NCBI GenBank assembly: GCA_012838425.1
Contig: DUPG01000028.1
Location: forward strand, 1-40,751
Origin: Clostridiales bacterium
GTDB taxonomy: Bacteria; Bacillota; Clostridia; Christensenellales; CAG-138
DNA length: 40,751 bases
Direction: 5' to 3'
Position 1 is the stretch's first letter. Each line of letters begins with the position of its first letter. The translations under genes were made by a program, and so were the position numbers. Under the pieces are notes generated by a model, which saw only the letters and a program-made list of their open reading frames with translations, was not told the origin of the DNA and searched no databases. This document shows, one piece after another, positions 25,110-34,600 of the stretch.

Positions 25110-25493
25110 ATGTGCGAAACTAAATTCTACATCTGCAAGCATTGCGGAAACTTTGTTGGAATGATTAACTGCTCCGGCGTGCCCATGCTTTGCTGCGGCG
25201 AGGAGATGACTGCGCTTGTTCCCAACACGGTTGACGCGAGCCATGAAAAGCATGTTCCCGTAGCTGAGATTAAAGACGGTGTATTGAATGTTAAAATTGG
25301 CAGCATACCCCATCCTATGACCGAAGAACACCATATTGCATGGATTTATGTTGAGTATGCTAACGGCGGTCAGCGCAAGTGCTTCAAAGTAGGCGACGAA
25401 CCCGAAATGAACTTCTGCCTGTGCGAAAACGAAAAGCCCATTGCGGTATATGAATACTGCAACCTGCATGGGTTATGGAAAGCAACACTGTAA
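25110..25493 (+). CDS. dfx: Desulfoferrodoxin (two-iron superoxide reductase)
   Basis: The 127-aa enzyme reduces superoxide to hydrogen peroxide without making oxygen and is typical of strict anaerobes. The N-terminal Dx domain binds Fe through Cys9, Cys12, Cys28 and Cys29. The catalytic centre II has His48, His68, His74, Cys117 and His120, matching the Fe(His)4Cys site. All ligands are present. GGAGG precedes the ATG. It is monocistronic, with its own leader and terminator. Confidence 0.96.
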   Translation: MCETKFYICKHCGNFVGMINCSGVPMLCCGEEMTALVPNTVDASHEKHVPVAEIKDGVLNVKIGSIPHPMTEEHHIAWIYVEYANGGQRKCFKVGDEPEMNFCLCENEKPIAVYEYCNLHGLWKATL

Positions 25494-25507
25494 GATGTTA
25501 AGTGAAA

Positions 25508-25532
25508 AGTCCGCACAAATGCGGGCTTTTTT
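25508..25532 (+). terminator. Intrinsic terminator of the desulfoferrodoxin gene
   Basis: An 8-bp stem AGTCCGCA/TGCGGGCT (one G-U) with loop CAAA is followed by six T residues. Confidence 0.9.
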
Positions 25533-25536
25533 AATG

Positions 25537-25616
25537 GGAGTTAGGAGTGCGGAGTTGCCGCGTGCAAGCACGCATAAAGACGCCCGCGGCAAACGAATAC
25601 AGGCTGTGCCCGAGTG
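25537..25616 (+). repeat. 80-bp dispersed repeat, copy B
   Basis: It starts GGAGTTAG and ends CCCGAGTG, and has the same length as copy A. It follows the terminator T-run plus AATG, exactly as copy A does apart from a short insert. The whole 357-bp stretch 25494-25850 contains the terminator, this repeat and the hairpin array, with no gene. Confidence 0.7.
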
Positions 25617-25699
25617 AAAATTTATATTGAGGCACGCATTGCGCGTCCGTTCCCCACGCAAAGCGCAGAATAATGAGTGTAAAATACAGAATATAAAAT

Positions 25700-25790
25700 A
25701 ATGCTGCGCGTAAGCGCAACATTTCATGTCCGAAGGATATTTCATTATTAGCGCAAGCAAATTATTTAATGCCCATTAGGGTATTTCATG
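25700..25790. repeat. Array of short hairpins separated by ATTTCAT
   Basis: Three ATTTCAT copies (25721, 25739, 25783) alternate with small stem-loops: TGCTGCGC-GTAA-GCGCAACA, GTCC-GAA-GGAT and AATGCCC-ATTA-GGGTATT. The region lies between two convergent genes. A related array with ATGAAAT spacers is at 36740-36881. Confidence 0.6.
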
Positions 25791-25850
25791 CACTCGACGC
25801 CCTTATCAGTATTGTGTTAGAGCACAGAACATGCAATTCAAAAGACACAT

Positions 25851-26957
25851 TCATTCTGCTTGACGTGCTATCTCCTGCCTGTTCTTTTCAAACATTACAA
25901 CGGCGGCGGCGACTGAGGCGTTTAGGGACTCTATTTGCCCTTTCAGCGGTATGTTTATCAGGTAGTCGCAGCTTGAACGCACCAGCGACGACAGTCCTTC
26001 GCCCTCACTGCCTATTACTATGGCGAAAGCGCCTGCCATATCCGCATCATAAACCGATATGTCGGCTTGCATATCAGCTCCTGCTACCCATACGCCTGAC
26101 TTCTTTAGCTTATCTATCGCCTGCGCTATATTCGGCACACGCGCAACCCTCATATAATCTACAGCACCTGCTGCAACCTTAACAACCGCAGATGTAAGCG
26201 TGGCACTCCTGCGCTTAGGTATTACTATTCCATGCACGCCGGCACACTCCGCACTTCTTATAATTGAGCCTAAGTTATACGGGTCTGTAATACCGTCAAG
26301 CAGCAATATGAAGGGCTGTTCGTTTCTGCTCTTCGCGTAATCTAATATATCCTCAAGCGAAACATACTCCGCACCGGGAACGCGTGCCACTATGCCTTGA
26401 TGATTGCCGCTTTTTCCGCCATGTCCGAATGGCATGCAGAGCTCGTCAAGCTTTGCCTTTGTAACCTCTTGAATAACTATGTTCCTGTCACGCGCTAAAT
26501 TCACTATTTCGCGCAATGAACCGTCGCGCTCCTTTATGACTAACAGCTTGTCTATGCTTCTGCCTGACTTTACAGCCTCGCGAACCGCATTCCGCCCCAT
26601 TATCAAGTAGGGAAGCTCGTCCTCCCTCAATGCTGTTTCGGGAGCTTCGTTATGCTCGAACTTATCCTCAAACCTATCGCGCTTCTGATATGCTCTTTTT
26701 TCGCTGTACTCGTTTGGCGAATTGTCACGCCTTCTATATGGTCTTTCAGACGCTTCGGGCATATCGTCGAACCTGCCGCGCTTTTGGTATGATCTTTTAG
26801 CGCCGCTCTCATTTGACGCTTTGTCGCCTCTCCTGTTATATGGTCTATCAGACGACTTATCTTCGAACCTGCCACGCTTTTGATATGTGCTTTTTGAGTT
26901 GCTTTCGTTCGGCGTATTGTCGCGCCTCCTGCTGTTTTGCCTATTATCCTTTTTCAT
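25851..26957 (-). CDS. rlmB: TrmH/SpoU-family rRNA 2'-O-methyltransferase (RlmB-like) with repetitive Arg-rich N-terminus
   Basis: The 368-aa protein has a standard SpoU methyltransferase from about residue 115. It starts with the substrate-binding domain YLIMGRNAVREAVKSG. The knot-domain motifs follow: LLDGITDPYNLGSIIRSAE, IVIGSEGEGLSSLVR and NIPLKGQIESLNASVAAAV. RlmB methylates G2251-equivalent ribose in 23S rRNA, and homology suggests that role here. The first about 105 residues are low-complexity, made of three copies of a roughly 33-residue unit containing YQKRGRFED and PY. They are probably disordered and RNA-binding. The gene follows the histidine kinase gene by 8 bp, so it is in the same operon. 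Confidence 0.88.
   Translation of the reverse strand: MKKDNRQNSRRRDNTPNESNSKSTYQKRGRFEDKSSDRPYNRRGDKASNESGAKRSYQKRGRFDDMPEASERPYRRRDNSPNEYSEKRAYQKRDRFEDKFEHNEAPETALREDELPYLIMGRNAVREAVKSGRSIDKLLVIKERDGSLREIVNLARDRNIVIQEVTKAKLDELCMPFGHGGKSGNHQGIVARVPGAEYVSLEDILDYAKSRNEQPFILLLDGITDPYNLGSIIRSAECAGVHGIVIPKRRSATLTSAVVKVAAGAVDYMRVARVPNIAQAIDKLKKSGVWVAGADMQADISVYDADMAGAFAIVIGSEGEGLSSLVRSSCDYLINIPLKGQIESLNASVAAAVVMFEKNRQEIARQAE
26643..26930 (-). repeat. Three tandem repeats coding the Arg-rich RlmB extension
   Basis: Residues about 10-40, 41-74 and 75-105 repeat the order RRRDN...NES...YQKRGRFED...RPY. The DNA copies are clearly related but diverged. Confidence 0.75.
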
Positions 26958-26965
26958 AAATCTCC

Positions 26966-28393
26966 TTACTTTGTCAACGGCAAATAAACTGTGAACATAC
27001 TGCCCACGCCTATCTCGCTGTCTAATGTAATATACCCACCATGGGCCTTTACTATGTCGTTCACAAGCGATAATCCTAAGCCTGTGCCGCCCTTTGCGCG
27101 ACTACGCGCCTTATCCACACGATAGAATCTGTCAAACACATGCGCCCTTGCCGATTCGGGTATGCCTATGCCGGTATCGCGCACTCGTACTATCGCATAC
27201 TTGCTGTTGTGGCGAACATCTACCTCGACCGAACCCTCATCGGTGTACTTTATAGCATTGTCGATGAGGTTGGTTATGGCTCTGTCTATGCGGTGCTCGT
27301 CAGCAAAAATCTGTATGTATCTATCTATTGAAATCTTCAATGTCAGCTTCTTCTGCATAGCTATCGGGGCAAGCCTATGCGCTATAACATCTACTAATTT
27401 GCCAAGATCAAAGTATTTCAGCTCCATATCTATATTCGCTTCGTTTTCGCGGGCGATTTCCAGCAAGCGCGTAATGATATGGTTAAGCCTGTCCACTTCG
27501 GCGTCTATATCCTTCATGAATTCCAGCATTCTTTCAGGATGCGCAAGCGGATTGTCCAAAGAAAGTATGGCTTCGGAAAGAATCTTTATTGCTGTAAGCG
27601 GAGTTTTCAGCTCATGCGAGGCGTTGGCTACGAATTCGTCGCGAACTTTGTTGTATTCGAAAAGCTCCTGGCTCATTCGATTGTATGCCTCAACTAACTC
27701 CTTTACTTCGCCTGTGCCCTTTATGTTCAGGTTTGTAGGATAATTCTTAGTCGTGGTTTGGCGCAGCACATTTGTTAAGTTTATAACAGGCTTTGTCAAT
27801 ACATTTGAAAAAGCAAGCCACACTATTACGGAAGCCAGCAGCACCAGCCAGAATACGCCCGCAATCCTGTTTTGAACGCTTGCCACGCTTTGATATGTAT
27901 CGTTGATTGAAGCTGAGCACATCAAAACACCGATAAATGAGCCATTATATGTTAGAGGCTTTGCGAAATACGCGACCCATTCTTCTGTATTGTCGTGTAT
28001 GTTATTCAGCTTGTGAAAGCCTAATGCTTCGTTCGTTTCGCCCTTTACAACCTTCTGCGCTTCGGCATACGGTAAATAATAGCCATTGTAAAGCGATGCG
28101 GAATCCGCCCGCACTATGTAGTTCTTGTCAAGCACAAGCAATCTGACCTTGTTCTCTACCCCGAACTCTCTGAATGTTTCGTATATGCCCTCTAAATCAT
28201 TGTTTACAACGCGTTCGGGAAGCTCTATCGCTACCTTGTTGAGAGAATTCTGCAGGGTTAATATTTTAGACGACAAAAGAGTGTCGCTCATGATTCTTGA
28301 AACCATGAACAACACTACTACACACACAATTCCAAGCAGTATTGAAAATACTGCTATCAACTGAAAGCGAATAGAAGTTAAAAACTTCGCCAT
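26966..28393 (-). CDS. Sensor histidine kinase (WalK/ResE-like)
   Basis: The 475-aa membrane kinase has TM1 at about 10-32, an extracytoplasmic sensor of about 140 residues, TM2 at about 178-199 and a HAMP linker at about 196-250. The HisKA motif is EFVANASHELKTPLTAI with His260. The catalytic domain carries the N-box (ITNLIDNAIKYT), G1 (VRDTGIGIP) and G2 (GGTGLGLSLV). It should phosphorylate the OmpR-type regulator encoded 27 bp upstream. The signal is unknown; the extracellular region shows a Cache-like pattern. All catalytic residues are present. Confidence 0.95.
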   Translation of the reverse strand: MAKFLTSIRFQLIAVFSILLGIVCVVVLFMVSRIMSDTLLSSKILTLQNSLNKVAIELPERVVNNDLEGIYETFREFGVENKVRLLVLDKNYIVRADSASLYNGYYLPYAEAQKVVKGETNEALGFHKLNNIHDNTEEWVAYFAKPLTYNGSFIGVLMCSASINDTYQSVASVQNRIAGVFWLVLLASVIVWLAFSNVLTKPVINLTNVLRQTTTKNYPTNLNIKGTGEVKELVEAYNRMSQELFEYNKVRDEFVANASHELKTPLTAIKILSEAILSLDNPLAHPERMLEFMKDIDAEVDRLNHIITRLLEIARENEANIDMELKYFDLGKLVDVIAHRLAPIAMQKKLTLKISIDRYIQIFADEHRIDRAITNLIDNAIKYTDEGSVEVDVRHNSKYAIVRVRDTGIGIPESARAHVFDRFYRVDKARSRAKGGTGLGLSLVNDIVKAHGGYITLDSEIGVGSMFTVYLPLTK

Positions 28394-28420
28394 ATTAGCC
28401 CTGTCAGCCTTTGTAATTTA

Positions 28421-29101
28421 CTATTGGGCGAAGAAGTAGCCTACTCCCCATTTCGTTATGATATATACGGGCTTTGCAGGGTCCTCCTCGATTTTTTCGC
28501 GCAAGCGGCGGATATGAACATCAACGGTGCGCAAATCGCCCGAATAGTCGTTGCCCCATACCTGCTCTAACAAATCATTTCGAGTATATACCTTGCCGGG
28601 GTTTGACATGAACAGATACAGCAAATCAAACTCCTTAACTGTAAGGTTCACAGGACGGTCATTCACAACAACGCTTCTGTTGCCCATGTTAATAACAATG
28701 CCGTTAATCTCTATCTTCTGCTTGTGCTCAGGCTCCTTAGAGGCTGTGCGGCGCAAAACGGACTTTATGCGCGCCTTTACTTCAAGCACATTGAAGGGCT
28801 TTGTCATATAATCGTCTGCACCGTATTCAAGGCCTAATATCTTGTCCATATCCTCGCCCTTTGCGGTGAGCATTATGATTGGAACATCGCTCTTCTCTCT
28901 TATCGCCTGACAAACCTCAATTCCTGACATACCGGGGAGCATTACATCCAACAGAATAAGGTCGTACTCGTTTTCTAAAGCCTTCTGCAACGCCTCCTCA
29001 CCGTCTGCCGCAGAATCTATTTCGTAGCCATCGGTTTCCAAAGCAAACTTCAAGCCCTTGATGATTGCCGGTTCATCATCTACTAATAATATTCTCCTCA
29101 T
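28421..29101 (-). CDS. OmpR/PhoB-family response regulator
   Basis: The 226-aa regulator has a receiver domain starting MRRILLVDDE, with phosphoacceptor Asp52 in LILLDVMLPG, the switch MLTAKG and the lysine in YMTKPFN. The C-terminal winged helix contains LTVKEFDLLYLF and RTVDVHIRRLREKI. The ATG at 29101 has AGGGAG eight bases upstream; the longer reading from 29119 has a poorly spaced SD. It is the first gene of the operon with the kinase and rlmB. Confidence 0.95.
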   Translation of the reverse strand: MRRILLVDDEPAIIKGLKFALETDGYEIDSAADGEEALQKALENEYDLILLDVMLPGMSGIEVCQAIREKSDVPIIMLTAKGEDMDKILGLEYGADDYMTKPFNVLEVKARIKSVLRRTASKEPEHKQKIEINGIVINMGNRSVVVNDRPVNLTVKEFDLLYLFMSNPGKVYTRNDLLEQVWGNDYSGDLRTVDVHIRRLREKIEEDPAKPVYIITKWGVGYFFAQ

Positions 29102-29135
29102 ATAGATAACTCCCTTCATTTTCCTATATAGTGGT

Positions 29136-29165
29136 ATTGTAACATATTTCGCACTATTTCTGCAA
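29136..29165 (-). promoter_or_regulatory. Promoter of the two-component-rlmB operon
   Basis: The minus strand reads TTGCAG, 18 nt, TACAAT, with the start about 28 bp above the response regulator ATG. Confidence 0.65.
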
Positions 29166-29199
29166 ACTATATTTTCATATTGTTTTATTTTTTTGCTGT

Positions 29200-29269
29200 C
29201 GGCAAAATTGATACCTCACTTTGCCGAAATGAATTTGCCTTATTGTTAGCTTTTTCTTACGGCAAATTC
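29200..29269. repeat. Cluster of four alternating GGCAAA motifs
   Basis: Two consecutive inverted repeats are present: CGGCAAA (29200) with TTTGCCG (29220), and GAATTTGCC (29231) with GGCAAATTC (29261). They lie in the 342-bp divergent gap 29102-29443, which otherwise holds the response regulator promoter and no recognisable gene. Confidence 0.55.
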
Positions 29270-29443
29270 AAAACTACATCTTTTCCTTTCGAAAAAGTCG
29301 GGGGATATCCCATGCTCAGTACTATTGCTACAAAGCTATTATGCCTCTATTTTGCGAATTTAATACAAAAACATCACATCAAGCAAAGAATTTCTGATTC
29401 GCATTTGTGTTACAAAGCTGAATACTTGTCAATAATTACTATT

Positions 29444-30271
29444 ATGGAAGTAAAACTTGAAAAAACGCTTAACAGCTATTTTAAGCAAAAGTTCAGCGGC
29501 GGACGGTCAACCCTCGCACGCATAGTCGATACTGTGTTTTTCGGATTTATAATAATGCTGCTCGGCTACAGATACTTCGCAAGGCAAAGAATCGCTTGGT
29601 ACGTTTCTGCGGCGCTGGGCGCGGCAGCTGCTGTGCTGATTATAATAGCGTATAGAATTATAAGCAGCATGCGCTTTGAAAGGTTCATTGTGCATGAGCG
29701 TGAACGGATAAGAAAGGAGTTGGTTTTAAGCCGGCTCAGCATTTTGCCCGAAACGGACTATGCGAAGGTAGTTGAATCTATAATAAAAGTGGAGAGAATA
29801 GACAAAAGGTTTTGCATGGTGCTAAGCTATCAGAACATTGAGGAAATATGCGCCGACGAAATAGCCAAAGCATACAGAAGCGCAGTATCCAACGGCTATG
29901 AAAAGGTGTATGTAATCTCATGCTCAAGGCTTAGCGCAAAGGCGCAGGACTTTTTAAGCGCGAACAAGCAGATTGCGTTTATAATCTACACGCAGGAAAA
30001 GCTTTACGAATACACAAAGCGGCTTTTCCCCATAACAGACGACGAAATCGACTCGGTTATAATAGAGCGTGAAAGTAAAAAGCGTGAGCAGCGCAGAAAC
30101 AAGTATAAAGACTCCTTCGCAAAGTCAAGGCTTACACCGTATTTTCTGTTAGGTGGATTTCTGCTGTTAGCATCTCTGTTCGTGCGCTTTTCGCTGTATT
30201 ACAGACTGCTGGCTGGCCTGTGCTTTGGAATGGGGTTTACGGTTAGCATGATCTCGCGGGGGCGAGAATGA
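29444..30271 (+). CDS. Membrane protein of unknown function with cytoplasmic central domain
   Basis: From the ATG at 29444 the product is 275 aa. It has two hydrophobic helices near residues 25-45 and 50-70. A soluble middle domain of about 150 residues contains EICADEIAKAYRSAVSNGYEKVYVI and IAFIIYTQEKLYEY. After a Lys/Arg-rich stretch, two more helices lie at the C-terminus. The alternating strand-helix text of the middle domain is faintly like restriction-endonuclease-fold (Mrr-like) membrane proteins, but no catalytic D-ExK set is seen. The upstream 88 codons of the open frame look non-coding. No clear SD precedes the ATG, so the start is uncertain. Confidence 0.65.
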   Translation: MEVKLEKTLNSYFKQKFSGGRSTLARIVDTVFFGFIIMLLGYRYFARQRIAWYVSAALGAAAAVLIIIAYRIISSMRFERFIVHERERIRKELVLSRLSILPETDYAKVVESIIKVERIDKRFCMVLSYQNIEEICADEIAKAYRSAVSNGYEKVYVISCSRLSAKAQDFLSANKQIAFIIYTQEKLYEYTKRLFPITDDEIDSVIIERESKKREQRRNKYKDSFAKSRLTPYFLLGGFLLLASLFVRFSLYYRLLAGLCFGMGFTVSMISRGRE

Positions 30272-30297
30272 ATACAATGCTTCACATTGAATAAAGA

Positions 30298-30313
30298 CGC
30301 TCCAAATGGGGCG
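30298..30313 (+). terminator. Weak hairpin after the membrane protein gene
   Basis: CGCTCC-AAAT-GGGGCG forms a 6-bp stem (one G-U), followed by AATTCTTTAT. It is at best a weak terminator. Confidence 0.35.
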
Positions 30314-30360
30314 AATTCTTTATATGGTTTATAATTTTTGGGACAGAGTAGCGAGGCAAG

Positions 30361-30403
30361 TTATGCTTAGCTTCGCAAATAACGAAATTGTCTTTAAGCA
30401 TAA
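30361..30403. repeat. Long-loop inverted repeat in the convergent intergenic region
   Basis: TTATGCTTA (30361-30369) and TAAGCATAA (30395-30403) are perfect 9-bp arms. Outer arms AAGACGC (30294) and GCGTCTT (30452) enclose them, giving a MITE-like layout of about 165 bp without coding capacity. Confidence 0.4.
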
Positions 30404-30462
30404 TAAACGCTCACACCTGCAAGCAAATCAATACCATTCGGCAACTTATTGGCGTCTTCATT

Positions 30463-30490
30463 AAAAAAGGGACGCGATATCGCGTCCCTT
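30463..30490 (-). terminator. Intrinsic terminator of gapA
   Basis: GGGACGCGATATCGCGTCCC (30469-30488) is a perfect 20-bp palindrome. On the minus strand it is followed by six U residues, 18 bp past the gapA stop codon. Confidence 0.88.
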
Positions 30491-30506
30491 TATAGTGTTA
30501 TAAAAC

Positions 30507-31538
<1,032 letters not shown>

Positions 31539-31560
31539 TCACTTTTTTGATAGTATGTAC

Positions 31561-31574
31561 GAAACGCGCGTTTC
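31561..31574. promoter_or_regulatory. Palindrome in the gapA leader
   Basis: GAAACGCGCGTTTC is a perfect 14-bp palindrome about 17-30 nt after the predicted start. It could be a repressor site or a stabilising mRNA hairpin. Confidence 0.45.
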
Positions 31575-31597
31575 TATACATTATTCAACTAAGCTTG

Positions 31598-31626
31598 ATT
31601 ATAACACCCAAAATACAGCATATCAA
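31598..31626 (-). promoter_or_regulatory. Promoter of gapA
   Basis: The minus strand reads TTGATA, 17 nt, TATAAT, a strong promoter with the start near 31591. Confidence 0.8.
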
Positions 31627-31694
31627 GCCAAAACAGGCAATATAAGGCCTTATAAAAAGTATATTTTTCCTATATTTTCTTGCTGTTTCGTTTA

Positions 31695-34600
31695 TCAGCA
31701 GCCGTCTGAGTCGTCACCCTCAAGCGCATTCAGCTTTGCGAAAAACTCGTCGGACTTTAACGGCTTAACTTTTCTTATATTATAGTCGGGCAGGCGCTTA
31801 TCCAGCATACATATACTTTTGTACGGACAATTGATGGATTCACAACTTATTTTGCCGTTTTTACAAGGCGAAACCGTAATTTTACCGCTTACTATCTGCT
31901 TTGCTGTTTCACGCGCTTTATAGAGGGCATACCTTTGAACCCCCTGTATCTGCTCAATATCATACAGCTTGGCGTATGGGTAGTAGTCGCCGTCTTTTTT
32001 TCTTTTCGCTTCAATAACGAAGGATTCTGAGGGCGAATTCTCCAATGTATTATCATTCGCCTGAACAATCGATTCGTCATTCAGCGTCATGCCCAATAGC
32101 CTGAACGCTTTTTTCAAGGCAGTTTCAATATCCCTTTCATTCTCTTTGACAGAAGCGCTTGTGGCCATATAGTACATTCCCGAGGTTACGGCTTCAAGCC
32201 CCTTGGCAATAGCAAGCGAATACAGCGGAAGCTGAAGCCTTAGCCCTTCGTAAATCTCCTGATAATTGAATTTTGTTTCTGAGCTCTTGTAATCGATTAC
32301 CCTTATAAACCTGTCATTGCCCTTTTTATAGCAGTCAACCCTATCCACTTTACCCGATATTACAAGCGCTCTGCCATCGTCTAAATCTATTTTTAGCGAA
32401 TCAACCTCACCGTTATCACCGAACTTAACCTCGCTTTTATAAAAATCGAAATCGCCCTTTTGCATATGCTCAATAATTGCCCATGCTGCGCGTTTAGCTG
32501 TTTTTTTCAATAACACGCACTTGGCTTTTCTGCGCTCGGACTCCATGAAATAGCCGTCCTTGAAGCTCTCTGCTATATTATTCGCTACCTCTTCAATCAG
32601 GTTGTTGCAGGCAAGCTCGTCAAGCTGCTTATAGTCAATTTTTTCATCTATTAAGTGCCTTACGAACTTATCCAGTATATCGTGTATGAAGCTGCCCTCG
32701 TCATTTCTTTCGACCTTGTATTCCTTGCGCTTCTCCACATTCAAGCCATATCTTACAAAATGATAGAAGGGACATCTGTTGAAGCTCTCAAGCCTTGTGG
32801 CGTTTGAATACAGCTTATCGCCGTAAAGCGATTTTACGAATTCAGCGTCTAAATCGTCGGGAGAGGCTTTGAAGTACAGCATTTTCTTTATAATTTCCAG
32901 CTGCTCCGCCTTATCCCTAAATCTTGAATAATACGCGTATAAGTGTTTAGCCCTGTCGCTTATATTTCCCGAATCTACGAACAGGCGCAATTCTTTTGCA
33001 AGGCTTTCCATATTATATAGCCTGCAGCCTTTAAGCATTTCCTCAGCACTTGATTTAACCTTTATGCTTGGGAACAGCTGCTTTATTTTCTCAAACAGCA
33101 TTGAGGGTAATTTCGGCTTATTCGATACCAATGCAGGATAGCTCATATACAGCTTATGGGAGGGCATTGTCAGCAATGTGTATATCTCTAAGCGGTCGGC
33201 GTCGGTAAGGCTTGCGGTTGTTGAAAACACATCAAGCCCAAGCTGCTGTAGGGATAGGGCTTCGGCGTCGTCTATAATCCCTTCGTCTTTTATTACTTTC
33301 GGGAAAGAGCCCTCATACACGCCCAGCACATACAGCCGCTTTATGTTCTGAGGCATTGTGCGCTTCATGCTTCCAAACAACACCGTATCAACATTCGCCG
33401 GTATTGAGCTTACAACCTGCGCCCTGAGCCCTTCCTCTATAATAGAAATGAACTGCGAATTGCTTATCTGCACATCACCTAACACTGTGTTTGCCTGCTC
33501 TAATATGCCCATAAGCAGATTCCATGCCTGCGAACACTTCTCTGCGGCGGCGAAATTGCCCTCGTTCTGCAATGCCTCTACCTTTTCGCATAGCTGCTCA
33601 TGCACCTGCAAATCCTGCAAATACTGATATATTGCCCTTGCTTTTGCGGCGACATCTCCACGCGCCATTGCGCTTTGCAGCCTGATTAGCGGCTCTATGA
33701 GCTTTTTGCGTATGGGCTCAAGCGCAGCCCTTTGCCCTTCGTCACCCTTTATTAGAGGTTCTTTTAGTGATGAGCCATATACCCCATACGCTATGAGATA
33801 GTTTTCGAAGGCTTCGGCTTCCTCGCGCGTTATGCCGCTTAAGCCCGTTTTCATTATCGATATAAGCTCGTGCTTGTCAAAGCTGCCGTTTATCGCTCTC
33901 AGCGCGGACATTGCAAGCGTTGACAGCTCCATAGAATACAGGCTGTATTGCACATCGCAGTACACGGGGATTGAGTTCTTCTCAAACTCATTGCGCACCT
34001 TTACCGCGTACGCCGCTTCATCTGAAGCTATTACAGCAATATCCTGAAACCTTAGCCCCTCGTCGCGTACAGCGCTTAGAATAGAGCCTGCTGCCGCGCT
34101 TACCTCCGCGTCAATGTTGGTGGCGACTACCAACTCGATATTGTCAACATCGCCCGCATATTGCTTATACGGAAATGCGAAGAGGTTCCTTTCTAAATGC
34201 TGTAATTCAGGGCTTGAAAACCTATTCTCCCTGCTGGGTGTTATTATTTTCACATCATAGCCATTGTCTTGAGCGAAGCGCTTTAGCCTGCTGAACGCTT
34301 CAAAATCGGGAGCAAACAGGCGGCTGTCATTGCTGTTTTTTGAAAAGTCAAGCCTGAATGTAGCTGTGAATGACGCGCTGCTTAGAATAAGCTCCTCTAT
34401 TGCCTTATACATGTTTTCGGTTGTGGTTTCAAAGCCGTCAAAATAGATATGTGACCTGCAAATAGGGGCATTCTTGATATTGTCTATAAAGGCGTTGAGA
34501 TTGTCTAAGGGATCTAACGCCCTTTCCCTAAGGATTTCGGTTGCTTTGGCGTATATGTTAGCAAAGTCTGTCAGCTTGCGTCTTAAAAGAGGTTCTTCAA

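Noticed and set aside
25029-25469. Minus-strand frame of 146 codons opposite the desulfoferrodoxin gene
   Set aside because: The plus strand carries all metal ligands of desulfoferrodoxin; the reverse frame has no SD or recognisable domain.
25700-25790. Repeated heptamers as a CRISPR array
   Set aside because: The constant unit is only 7 bp, spacers are unequal hairpins and no cas gene is present.
25769-26182. Plus-strand frame of 137 codons over the 3' part of rlmB
   Set aside because: Shadow of the methyltransferase knot-domain coding region; it starts in the hairpin repeat array.
29180-29443. N-terminal 88-codon extension of the membrane protein frame
   Set aside because: This part overlaps inverted repeats, reads like AT-rich non-coding DNA and has no SD; the ATG at 29444 precedes the first protein-like segment.
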